A stretch of DNA of 64,000 nucleotides from JAAYDI01 sp052034005 (lineage in GTDB: Bacteria > Planctomycetota > Planctomycetia > Pirellulales > Pirellulaceae). The notes under the pieces were generated by a model that did no database searches, was not told the DNA's origin, and was given only the letters and a program-made list of their open reading frames with translations. The translations under genes were made by a program, and so were the position numbers. Where the stretch lies: assembly GCA_052034005.1 (NCBI GenBank), contig JBPOJB010000037.1:1-64000 (forward strand). The letters are read 5' to 3'. The first letter of the stretch is position 1. Each line of letters opens with the position of its first letter. Below, one piece after another: positions 46,497-53,873 of the stretch.

Positions 46497-47513
46497 TCAA
46501 GAGGTGACGCCGGCGCGGTCGTGCGTGCCGGCCAACTGCCGCGCAATGGCCTGGATTAGCCGGTTCAGGCCCTGACCGGTCACCGCGGAAATCATCAAGA
46601 GGTCGCCGCCCGCCACCACGCGGGCCAGTCGGTCGCGCACGTCGGCTGCCCCCGGGAGCTCCGCCTTGGACACCGCGACAATCTCCGGGCGTTCCCCCAG
46701 GCTCGCCTTGTACTGGACCAGCTCGTGGCGGATGGCGTGGTAGTTGGCCACCGGGTCGGTGCCATCCAGGGGCGCCGGTTCGATCAGATGCACCAGGATC
46801 CCCGCCCGCTCGACATGGCGCAGGAACTCGTGTCCCAAGCCGGCCCCGGCGTGGGCGCCTTCGATCAGGCCCGGGATGTCGGCCAGCACGAAGGACCGGT
46901 CGGCGTCGATCTGTACGCGGCCCAGATGTGGGATCCGGGTCGTGAACGGATAGTCCGCGATCTCCGGACGCGCGCAGGACAAGCGGCTCAGAAGCGTGCT
47001 TTTGCCCGCGTTGGGCTTGCCGACCAGCCCCACGTCGGCGATCACTTTCAACTCGAGCGTCAGCACCCGGCGCTCGCCGTCCTCGCCGGGCGTGCACCGG
47101 CGTGGCGCTCGGTTCGTCGCCGACTTGAAGTGGGTGTTCCCCTTGCCTCCCTTTCCGCCGCGGGCGGCCACGAACTGGTCGCCGGGCAGCACCAGGTCCT
47201 TGATCACAAACTGGCGCTCGACATCCCACACGACGGTGCCGGGCGGCACCTCGATCCGCAAGTCGCGGCCGCGCCGCCCGTGCCGGTTCGCACCGCTCCC
47301 ATGCCTGCCGGCCTCTGCCCGCCACACCTTTCGATGGGCCAGTGCCGAGAGGCTATCCACGCCTTCGGCTGCCAGGATCAGCACACTGCCGCCATGGCCG
47401 CCGTCGCCGCCGTCCGGCCCGCCACGCGGAATGTACCGCTCGCGACGAAAGCTGCAGCAGCCGTCACCGCCATGGCCGGCCATCACTTCGATCTGGACGC
47501 GATCGACAAACAT
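46497..47513 (-). CDS. obg: Obg GTPase
   Basis: This 338-residue ribosome-assembly GTPase starts with the Gly-rich Obg fold: GGDGCCSFRRERYIPRGGPDGGDGGHGGSV and ARGGKGGKGNTHF. The G domain includes GKPNAGKST (G1), DIPGLIEGAHAGAGLGHEFLRHV (G3) and VSKAE near residue 268, where the usual NKxD is altered. The short C-terminal region lacks the third OCT domain of some Gram-positive Obg. The ATG at 47513 matches the MFVD family start. It follows rpmA, as in most bacteria, and precedes coaX. Confidence 0.94.
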   Translation of the reverse strand: MFVDRVQIEVMAGHGGDGCCSFRRERYIPRGGPDGGDGGHGGSVLILAAEGVDSLSALAHRKVWRAEAGRHGSGANRHGRRGRDLRIEVPPGTVVWDVERQFVIKDLVLPGDQFVAARGGKGGKGNTHFKSATNRAPRRCTPGEDGERRVLTLELKVIADVGLVGKPNAGKSTLLSRLSCARPEIADYPFTTRIPHLGRVQIDADRSFVLADIPGLIEGAHAGAGLGHEFLRHVERAGILVHLIEPAPLDGTDPVANYHAIRHELVQYKASLGERPEIVAVSKAELPGAADVRDRLARVVAGGDLLMISAVTGQGLNRLIQAIARQLAGTHDRAGVTS

Positions 47514-47542
47514 GCGTGCGCACCCACCCAAGAAGCACGAAA

Positions 47543-47567
47543 GGGACATTCCGCACAGGAATGTCCC
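47543..47567 (-). terminator. Perfect hairpin between rpmA and obg
   Basis: GGGACATTCC (47543-47552) and GGAATGTCCC (47558-47567) form a ten-base-pair stem with a five-base loop. On the minus strand it is followed by TTTCGTGCTTCTT, a weak T-rich tract, about 30 bases before the obg start. It may attenuate transcription into obg or stabilise the rpmA message. Strong termination is doubtful given the interrupted T tract. Confidence 0.5.
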
Positions 47568-47624
47568 TGAATGCTACAACCCGACCCTGGCCTTGCGAAG
47601 CCGTTTGAGCAGCCGGCGCGGGGG

Positions 47625-47870
47625 TCAGTTGGCCACCACGTTGACGCGCCGCCCGCGCCGGTCGAACATCACCACGCCGTCGGTCAGGGCGAAGAGCGTG
47701 TAGTCTTTGCCCTGCCCCACATTGGCCCCCGCGTGGAATTTCGTCCCCAGCTGGCGGACCAGGATGCTGCCGGCCTGCACCCGCTGGCCCCCATACCGCT
47801 TGACGCCGCGCCGCTGACCGTTGGAATCGCGGCCGTTGCGGCTGGACCCCTGCCCTTTCTTGTGTGCCAT
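47625..47870 (-). CDS. rpmA: Large ribosomal subunit protein bL27
   Basis: This 81-residue protein matches bL27: MAHKKGQGSSRNGRDSN, GVKRYGGQRVQAGSILVRQLGT and FHAGANVGQGKDYTLFAL. The basic N-terminus reaches the peptidyl transferase centre. The ATG at 47870 is the universal family start. The usual upstream partner rplU (bL21) is absent; instead a secreted protein gene ends 53 bases upstream. obg follows after a hairpin. Confidence 0.96.
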   Translation of the reverse strand: MAHKKGQGSSRNGRDSNGQRRGVKRYGGQRVQAGSILVRQLGTKFHAGANVGQGKDYTLFALTDGVVMFDRRGRRVNVVAN

Positions 47871-47923
47871 ATCCGTCGATCCTCGCTCCGACTCGTGGTT
47901 GTCCCAGGCGGAAACCCTAACTT

Positions 47924-48889
47924 TTAGCGATAGACCCACTGATAATCAACCCGCTCCGGCAGTTCAAACGCGTCCAGGATCCGCTTCTGCCGCGCCGCGT
48001 CCGGGTCGTAAGGCACGCCGAAATGGATTTCATCCTCCGTTTCGCGGATGGTATCGCCCGGCCGCCAGAAATACAGCTGCAGAGTCTTGGAGAGAATCGT
48101 CCGGCCCGTGCCCGGCGGGTCGCCCGGTTGGAAACCGTTCGGCCCCTCCTCGGGCTGGTACGCATTGGTCAAACCCTTGACGAACACCGAAAAATACTTC
48201 ACACGCGGGTCAATGTCCTCCCAGGTTGCCAGACCCCAGACCTCGTGCGGATTGTCGGCCGTCGAGAGCGCGATCGGCTGGCGACTGATCTCCACCGTGT
48301 TGAGCAACTCCCGGCCCTGCATCTCCCGTTGCTCGATCAGCCGCTTGGCGGCGGGAATCACCCGATCCTGATAGGCTTTGCCCAGCTCGTGGCTGGAGAG
48401 CACGAACAGCGGGAAGAACGGCCAACCTTCCTGCGCCACATGCCGGGCATCATAGAGGTCGTGCCCCCAGGTGTCCTTCGACGCTTCCGGGGTCATGTCC
48501 TGGCCCAGGTAGCGGACGCGGTACACCAGATACCAGATGACTTTCTTCTGCATTTTGCCGGTCGACTGCGGCACGTCGACAGTGATCATCCGCATCGGCT
48601 TGAACGCGAACTCCAGGCTCCATACCTGGCGACGCAGCACCGCCAGATGGGCGCGTTCGAAGACGGTCCGCGACTTGGCCTCGAAGTTCGGCTGCCAACT
48701 CATGTCCGGAATGCCCTGGACGATCTCGGCCAGCGCCAGCGGGCCCGAATAAGTGTCCTGGTATTGCGGAGTCGGTGGAATGACCGTCAATACGCCGGGC
48801 GCCAACGCCCGGTCTTGAGCCGAGACCGCCGTGGCCACACACGCCAAGAGTCCCGCCCCAAACACACACCAAACCCGTCGCCAAACCAT
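47924..48889 (-). CDS. Secreted protein of unknown function
   Basis: I do not recognise a characterised family. The 321-residue protein has a signal peptide (VWCVFGAGLLACVATAVSAQ near residues 6-25). A mature domain follows that is rich in aromatic residues, including VWSLEFAFKPMRMITVD, KKVIWYLVYRVRYLG and HEVWGLATWEDIDPRV. A late Trp-Arg-Pro-Gly-Asp segment is present. It is probably a beta-sandwich protein of the envelope, an inference. The ATG at 48889 starts at the signal peptide; the frame is open for 81 codons upstream with unlike sequence. A good promoter is about 75 bases upstream. Confidence 0.72.
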   Translation of the reverse strand: MVWRRVWCVFGAGLLACVATAVSAQDRALAPGVLTVIPPTPQYQDTYSGPLALAEIVQGIPDMSWQPNFEAKSRTVFERAHLAVLRRQVWSLEFAFKPMRMITVDVPQSTGKMQKKVIWYLVYRVRYLGQDMTPEASKDTWGHDLYDARHVAQEGWPFFPLFVLSSHELGKAYQDRVIPAAKRLIEQREMQGRELLNTVEISRQPIALSTADNPHEVWGLATWEDIDPRVKYFSVFVKGLTNAYQPEEGPNGFQPGDPPGTGRTILSKTLQLYFWRPGDTIRETEDEIHFGVPYDPDAARQKRILDAFELPERVDYQWVYR

Positions 48890-48964
48890 ATCCAGGTCCT
48901 GACTCTCAGCTCTGAGGGAGGATGACCATCGGTGAAGACCACCACGCGCATGGACTGGACCTTC

Positions 48965-48994
48965 AGTATAGTTACCCAGATTCCCCAGAATCAA
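48965..48994 (-). promoter_or_regulatory. Putative leftward promoter upstream of 48889
   Basis: On the minus strand TTGATT (48994-48989), an 18-base spacer and TATACT (48970-48965) give four and five matches to the consensus. The start would be near 48958, about 70 bases before the secreted-protein ATG. It may also feed rpmA, obg, coaX and the genes beyond. Confidence 0.55.
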
Positions 48995-49085
48995 GCATTG
49001 GCTGGTGGTACAATGCTCCCCGGGGCCAGTGGTCGTCAGACTATTCCGCACATCCGGATCAGGTCCATCCCGGCCTCGGGGCGGC

Positions 49086-50525
49086 TCACCGCGTGCGGGA
49101 TGGGCCGGCGGTTGGCGTTTTGGCGGCGGCATCCGTGATGCGTCCGGCGGTCTTCCCCACCAGCCGCAGCGAGCTGACCAGCGACTGATCGACCGCCGCG
49201 AAGCGCTCGGCCAGCGCCGACTCGCAGGTGAACACGCAGGCGAGGCGGCGACCGGTATCGTCGCTCACGTGGTAGTAGATCCACGCGATGGCCAGCCCGT
49301 TGGTCTGCCCCGTCGTCTCGACACGCATGACGTGTAGGCCGGTGTCCGTGATCGATTCTGAGGCTGTGATGAACTCACCGAAATGCTTGTCCAGGGCCCG
49401 CTGCACGTCTTGCTGAAAATCGACAATCGTGAAGGTCTCGCCCTCCTCCAACGGCGGCAAGGCCGAGATATTGACCTGGGCAATCAGATCGCCGCGTTCC
49501 ACCATCCGTAAGACGCTGACGTCCGGGCGTTCGATCAGCACGTGCCAGCGCCGGTCCGCCAGCAATTCGAACCCACCGGTCGGCGAACGGAACTCCAGCA
49601 ACTGGGACGCCGGGTCGGCCGTCAGTGGGAGGTCCGCCAGGATATCCGCGTGCAGCGCCGGCACCTGGGACCGGGGCTGGACCGTGAGCTGAACGCGTGC
49701 GGTCGCTTCCAGCCCGGGGTGGGCATGGCCCACCGCCCGCTTTTCGCGCAGCGACATGGCGTACCAGGTGATCCGTTTGAGCTGCGTGTCGAAGCCGAGC
49801 TTGGCGGCCAGCGTCATCTCGCTCGCCACGCCGTCGACCGATCCACTGATCGTGCCCTGGACGTGCACGGTGGCCAGGTGCTTCTCGACCCGGTCCAATT
49901 TGCACGCGATCGAACTCGTATGGACGGCATCCAGGCCCAGCAGCGGTGCCAGCCAATCGGTCTGGAGCGACCAGGTTTCGCCCACCCCGACCGGCCGCCC
50001 GGGCAACAGCACATCGATCAGTGCGCTGTTGGCCGGCACGTCGATCAAGTCCAGCTCGTCATGGTCTAACGGGCCCAGTGGCGAGTAGAGGATCACGTCG
50101 TGCGGGCCGGGGGCCGAGACGGCCACGATTCGTCGGTCCTCGCGGAGACGCGGTTGGAGCGCCCCCTGGCGGTATTCGATCGTCGCCTGGGCCGACTCGT
50201 AGTGCCGCACGGTGCTCGATGCGGCCCGCCCGGCGGCGTCCATCTGCAGCGTCTTCTCGTCATAGGCCAACTGGGCCTTGACCTTGACGGGCGATTTCGC
50301 CGGGTTCTCACCGTCCGCCTTGAGCGTCAATTCGCCGTCAAGTTCGAATTGGACCCGGACATGACACAGCTCGCCCACCACTCGCTTCGGGGTGAGGTCG
50401 CTTTTGGCGGCAGGTGACCCCGCTAAAGCGGGGTTGACTTGCGCCTGTAAGAGGCATAGTGGTGCTGTTATAATGAGACAGAAGCGGACAATCCGCGGGA
50501 CGGGCAGGTCGTGTATTGGCAGCAT
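49086..50525 (-). CDS. Secreted protein of unknown function with a DcrB/PsbP-like C-terminus
   Basis: The 479-residue product has a long signal peptide (LPIHDLPVPRIVRFCLII to about residue 36, with a likely cut after ALA). The mature part has a beta-rich region (about 40-300) with GVGETWSLQTDWLAPLLGLD. The C-terminal domain (about 330-460) reads like the DcrB/PsbP fold: GGFELLADRRWHVL, then EEGETFTIVDFQQDVQRALD. The family is not characterised. The ATG at 50525 is chosen because it begins the signal peptide. It is divergent from the sigma factor across a long gap. Confidence 0.7.
   Translation of the reverse strand: MLPIHDLPVPRIVRFCLIITAPLCLLQAQVNPALAGSPAAKSDLTPKRVVGELCHVRVQFELDGELTLKADGENPAKSPVKVKAQLAYDEKTLQMDAAGRAASSTVRHYESAQATIEYRQGALQPRLREDRRIVAVSAPGPHDVILYSPLGPLDHDELDLIDVPANSALIDVLLPGRPVGVGETWSLQTDWLAPLLGLDAVHTSSIACKLDRVEKHLATVHVQGTISGSVDGVASEMTLAAKLGFDTQLKRITWYAMSLREKRAVGHAHPGLEATARVQLTVQPRSQVPALHADILADLPLTADPASQLLEFRSPTGGFELLADRRWHVLIERPDVSVLRMVERGDLIAQVNISALPPLEEGETFTIVDFQQDVQRALDKHFGEFITASESITDTGLHVMRVETTGQTNGLAIAWIYYHVSDDTGRRLACVFTCESALAERFAAVDQSLVSSLRLVGKTAGRITDAAAKTPTAGPSRTR
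50417..50434. repeat. REP-like palindrome inside the signal-peptide coding region
   Basis: ACCCCGC (50417-50423), TAAA, and GCGGGGT (50428-50434) form a seven-base-pair stem with a four-base loop. It encodes the region around the likely signal-peptidase site (NPALAGSP). Similar short CCCCGC-TAAA-GCGGGG elements occur in some planctomycete genomes, but repeat status needs a genome-wide check. Confidence 0.4.
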
Positions 50526-51249
50526 GGAAGCATCCAAGAATCGGGCCGCGAAACCGAATTGCTGCGGCGTCAATGAGTAATCGGCAGCAGGTCGGCCAGT
50601 TTTACGGTACGGCCGGCGCTGCGGGCGGTCGTGCGGCGCGGCCTGGTGGCGCACGGTGCCAATGACCGGGTATCGCCGGTGCCGCATTCGGTAGATCGTC
50701 CGATCGTGGGCCGGGTGTGCAGTCGAAAATCGGATGGTTGTGCCGGGCAGTGGGCGGCGTATCGGCCATGTGCGGGCACGCGGGTCGGCTTCTCGGGGGG
50801 GGTGACGTTTGTGGGAGGGTCGGCGCGGGGTTGGCGGGGCCCGGCGGCGGCGTCCGGCAACCAGGCAGCCGGCGTGTGTTGTGTTGAAAGCCTTGGCGGG
50901 GTAGTGGGTTGCGCGGGCGGTTGGCGATTCGGCGGGAACCCGCGCGAACTTTTGCGAGACAGAGTGCGACCTAATGGAGTATAACAATGGGCCGCACGGT
51001 CGGCGGAGTCGGGGGGGCACGGTCGAGCGTTCGATCGGTGGTGTCCGGTAGTCACCCGGCGGTGCGCGAGGAGAACCAAGCATATCGCGTGAGCGTAATC
51101 GAAAATTGGCCGCGGCTCATTTGGGCATGAGCGGCGCGGCGCGGGAGCGCCCCGGGACGGGACGCGTTTCCCAAGTGGAGGGGGTCTCGATGGGCGATGG
51201 GAGTCGCAGGGAACACCGGGGAGATCCATCCAGTGAGAAGAGGATTGCC
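50526..51249. other. Long divergent intergenic region upstream of the sigma factor
   Basis: More than 700 bases separate the secreted-protein start from the sigma-factor start. Open frames here encode Arg/Gly-rich sequence without recognisable family features, so I see no protein gene. A rightward promoter candidate is at 50956-50985, giving a sigma-factor leader of about 260 bases. No structured RNA could be recognised. Confidence 0.55.
50956..50985 (+). promoter_or_regulatory. Putative promoter of the sigma factor gene
   Basis: GAGACA at 50956-50961 and TATAAC at 50980-50985 have an 18-base spacer, with four and five matches to the consensus. Transcription would begin near 50991. Confidence 0.45.
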
Positions 51250-52914
51250 ATGCATTCCGATTATCACATCCCGGCGATACGTGAGCTGCGAGACCAGCAG
51301 GTTCGTTACGTACGGCGCGACAAGAAGCTGGAGCAACTGGATCGCGCCGAGAAGTTGATTCAGGAGATCGACCTCGAACGGACCTATTCCTATGCGTATC
51401 TCTGTTTCCGCATCACGACGTTCCGGCCCGAGGCGTCGCCCGACGTGACGATGTCGGGCAGCGAGGCGCTGCAGGACCTGTTGCTGTTTGTGGAGGATCT
51501 GTCGGACGCCGCCAACATCGCGGTGGAGGAGGTGAAGGAGCCTGTCTACACGGTTGAGCAGTTGAGCAAGAGCTTCAACGTGTCGACCAAGACGATCTCG
51601 CGTTGGCGCCGCCAGGGCCTGGTGAGCCGCAAGTTCCTGTTTCAGGGCCGCAAGCGGGTCGGGTTTCTCAGCAGCAGCGTGCAGCGGTTTGTGGCGAGCA
51701 ATCCGGAGCGGATCCAGCGCGGCAGTCGATTCAGCCAGCTGACCGAGTCCGAGCGCTCGTCGATCATCGATCGGGCGCGGCGGATGGCGATGATGGGTGG
51801 CGGACCTGCGGAGGTGACGCGTCGCATCGCCAAGCACATGAACCGCAGTGTCGAGACGATTCGCTACACGCTCAAGCAGTTCGACCAGAAGTACCCCGCG
51901 ATGGCGATCTTCCCGGATCATACGGGGCCGCTGAGCAAGGACGCCAAGAACAAGATCTACCAACAGTACCGGCGCGGTACGAGCGTCGAGGTGCTGGCCA
52001 AGCGGTACGGGCGGACGAAGACCAGCATTTACCGCATCGTCAACGAGATGCGGGCCCGGGCGATCCTCGAACTCCCGCTGGACTACATGTACAACAAGGA
52101 CTTCGATCGTCCCGCGCTGGAGAAGACGATTCTCGGGCCGCTGCCGGCGTCGACCGAGCTGCGCAGGAAGGCGCGGGTGCCCGCCGGATTGCCCCGCTAC
52201 CTGGCGTCGCTCTACGAAGTCCCCCTGCTGACGCGCGAGCAGGAACAACACCTGTTCCGCAAGTTCAACTTCTTCAAGCACCGCGCCAGCCAGCTCCGTG
52301 CACAGCTCGATCCGGCGCGGGCCCGCAGCAGCCTGATGGACCGCATCGAGGACCTGTACAACGAAGCCGTGCAGACCAAGAACCAGATCGTCCAGGCGAA
52401 TCTGCGGCTCGTGGTGTCGATCGCCAAGCGGCATGTGAGCAACGCCGACGATTTCTTCGGCCTGGTGAGCGACGGGAACATGTCCTTGATCCGGGCGGTC
52501 GAGAAATTCGACTACGCGCGCGGCAACAAGTTCAGCACCTACGCCAGCTGGGCCATCATGAAGAACTTCGCCCGGACCATCCCGGACGAGTTCAAGCACC
52601 GGGACCGGTTCCGAACCAGCCACGACGAGATGTTCACGGCCCGCGAGGACGAACGGTCGGACCGGTACGAACAGGAGAGCGCCCAGCATCTGCGGCAGCG
52701 GCAGATCGGCCGCATCCTGTCCCGGCTTGACGAGCGTGAGCAGAAAATTATCATTAGTCGCTTCGGCCTCGATCACCGGCAGGAACCGCTGACGCTCAAG
52801 GAAGTCGGCCACGAAATGGGCGTCACCAAGGAACGCGTGCGGCAGATCGAGGCGCGCGCGCTCAACAAGCTGCGGCTGGCCGCACAAGAGGAGCGCATTG
52901 AGCTGCCCGATTAG
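51250..52914 (+). CDS. Sigma-70 family sigma factor with N-terminal HTH domains and no region 3
   Basis: From the ATG at 51250 (GAGGA upstream) the protein has 554 residues. The C-terminal half is a sigma-70 factor: region 1.2-like at about 315-350, region 2 at about 380-445 (NLRLVVSIAKRHV, AVEKFDYARGNKFSTYASWAI with the -10 contacts), and region 4 at about 488-550 (GVTKERVRQIEARAL). Region 3 between them is missing, replaced by about 40 charged residues. The N-terminal 270 residues hold three HTH-like segments: near 100-122 (TVEQLSKSFNVSTKTISRW, MerR-like), near 186-212, and near 240-270. It probably recognises DNA in more than one way. Its target promoters are not known. The stop lies within a hairpin loop. 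Confidence 0.85.
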   Translation: MHSDYHIPAIRELRDQQVRYVRRDKKLEQLDRAEKLIQEIDLERTYSYAYLCFRITTFRPEASPDVTMSGSEALQDLLLFVEDLSDAANIAVEEVKEPVYTVEQLSKSFNVSTKTISRWRRQGLVSRKFLFQGRKRVGFLSSSVQRFVASNPERIQRGSRFSQLTESERSSIIDRARRMAMMGGGPAEVTRRIAKHMNRSVETIRYTLKQFDQKYPAMAIFPDHTGPLSKDAKNKIYQQYRRGTSVEVLAKRYGRTKTSIYRIVNEMRARAILELPLDYMYNKDFDRPALEKTILGPLPASTELRRKARVPAGLPRYLASLYEVPLLTREQEQHLFRKFNFFKHRASQLRAQLDPARARSSLMDRIEDLYNEAVQTKNQIVQANLRLVVSIAKRHVSNADDFFGLVSDGNMSLIRAVEKFDYARGNKFSTYASWAIMKNFARTIPDEFKHRDRFRTSHDEMFTAREDERSDRYEQESAQHLRQRQIGRILSRLDEREQKIIISRFGLDHRQEPLTLKEVGHEMGVTKERVRQIEARALNKLRLAAQEERIELPD

Positions 52915-52936
52915 ATGCAGACGCCGATCGGGCAGC
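52902..52936 (+). other. Hairpin enclosing the sigma factor stop codon
   Basis: GCTGCCCGAT (52902-52911) and ATCGGGCAGC (52927-52936) are perfect reverse complements, giving a ten-base-pair stem with a 15-base loop. The TAG stop (52912-52914) opens the loop. No T-run follows, so it is not a standard terminator. It could protect the 3' end or slow the last ribosomes. Confidence 0.5.
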
Positions 52937-52947
52937 CCGGCCACAGT

Positions 52948-53000
52948 GGGATCTTATCGGAGGTGCCCCCAGACAGGGGATCTTACTCGTAGGGAGGTGC
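52948..53000. repeat. Imperfect direct repeat GGGATCTTA ... GGAGGTGC
   Basis: GGGATCTTA at 52948-52956 plus GGAGGTGC at 52959-52966 is repeated as GGGATCTTA at 52977-52985 plus GGAGGTGC at 52993-53000, with two and seven bases between the parts. A third GGAGGTGC is at 53305-53312, after the first tRNA. It may be a remnant duplication or a protein-binding pair. Confidence 0.5.
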
Positions 53001-53162
53001 TCTTTCGCACTCCGCGGTGGCGGCCGCCCGCACTAGGCTGGCACGGGAAGCGGCCTGGAAGGCGTGGCAAGTTGCGAATTCTGGATAGATTCGGGTGCGG
53101 CCTCTCCCGGCAGGGTCGTCCCCGCGAGCCGGTCGGGGCGGTCGTTTTTTTGGCCGTCCGTA

Positions 53163-53190
53163 TTGCGTGATAACCGGCCTTCGTTATATT
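53163..53190 (+). promoter_or_regulatory. Putative promoter of the tRNA-tuf unit
   Basis: TTGCGT at 53163-53168 and TATATT at 53185-53190 have a 16-base spacer. Transcription would begin near 53197, about 25 bases before the first tRNA. Confidence 0.5.
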
Positions 53191-53220
53191 TACTGGTTTT
53201 CGCAGGGTGGGTCATCGTAG

Positions 53221-53293
53221 GCCAGCGTAGCTCAATTGGCAGAGCAGTTGATTTGTAATCAACAGGTTGTGGGTTCAAGTCCCTCCGCTGGCT
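53221..53293 (+). tRNA. tRNA-Thr (anticodon TGT)
   Basis: A full cloverleaf of 73 bases is readable. Acceptor GCCAGCG pairs with CGCTGGC, the D arm has AGCTC, the anticodon loop is flanked by TTGAT and ATCAA with TGT in the middle, and the T arm contains GGTTCAAGTCC. There is no encoded CCA. It is the first of four clustered tRNAs upstream of tuf. Confidence 0.93.
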
Positions 53294-53381
53294 TCATGCC
53301 GTGCGGAGGTGCCCGACCACTCCGGCAGCTGGGTGCGTGGCATGCGCAACCTGTTTGCAGATACGAGGCAACGGCGTTTCT

Positions 53382-53463
53382 GGGGGGTTTCCCGAGCGGT
53401 CAAAGGGGTCAGACTGTAAATCTGATGGCGCAGCCTTCGTAGGTTCGAATCCTACACCCCCCA
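53382..53463 (+). tRNA. tRNA-Tyr (anticodon GTA)
   Basis: The tRNA has 82 bases and a long variable arm, as expected for bacterial tRNA-Tyr. Acceptor GGGGGGT pairs with ACCCCCC, the anticodon stem loop is CAGACTGTAAATCTG with GTA, and the T arm is GTAGGTTCGAATCCTAC. CCA is not fully encoded (CCT follows the discriminator A). Confidence 0.93.
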
Positions 53464-53594
53464 CCTTGTGAGACGCGCGGCAAAAGGTGGCTGGTCGAGC
53501 CGGGGAGGCGCGCGTCTGCTTCCAACGGTCGATAGACAGGGCGGTGGGCGTGGATCGAGACAGGGCAGTTAGTTGCCGGACATACCGAGGGGTC

Positions 53595-53665
53595 GCGGGT
53601 GTAGCTCAATGGTAGAGCGTCAGCCTTCCAAGCTGAACACGAGGGTTCGATTCCCTTCACCCGCT
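53595..53665 (+). tRNA. tRNA-Gly (anticodon TCC)
   Basis: A cloverleaf of 71 bases has acceptor GCGGGTG paired with CACCCGC, a short D loop (GCTCAATGGTAGAGC), the anticodon loop CTTCCAA with TCC, and T arm GGGTTCGATTCCC. No CCA is encoded. It reads GGA and GGG codons. Confidence 0.93.
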
Positions 53666-53675
53666 CTGGGCATCA

Positions 53676-53748
<73 letters not shown>

Positions 53749-53873
53749 CTTGGGCAGGTGACGGGAATGGCCGGAGCGAGTCGGGCGATCGGTTCGTGGT
53801 TCCGTGGTTTTTGCTGTGTTGTGGTTATTTGGGTACATCGACAAACGCATACGTAACTTAGGTGTGGAAAGCA

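Larger units (their letters stand above)
52915..53220. other. Intergenic region between sigma factor and tRNA cluster
   Basis: This gap of about 300 bases has the 3' half of the stop-codon hairpin, a direct repeat (52948-53000), a T7 run near 53145-53151, and the tRNA promoter candidate at 53163-53190. No gene is seen. Confidence 0.6.

Noticed and set aside
50631..50984. Open frame of 117 codons upstream of the sigma factor
   Set aside because: The product is Gly/Arg/Val-rich with no family likeness and lies in a likely regulatory gap.
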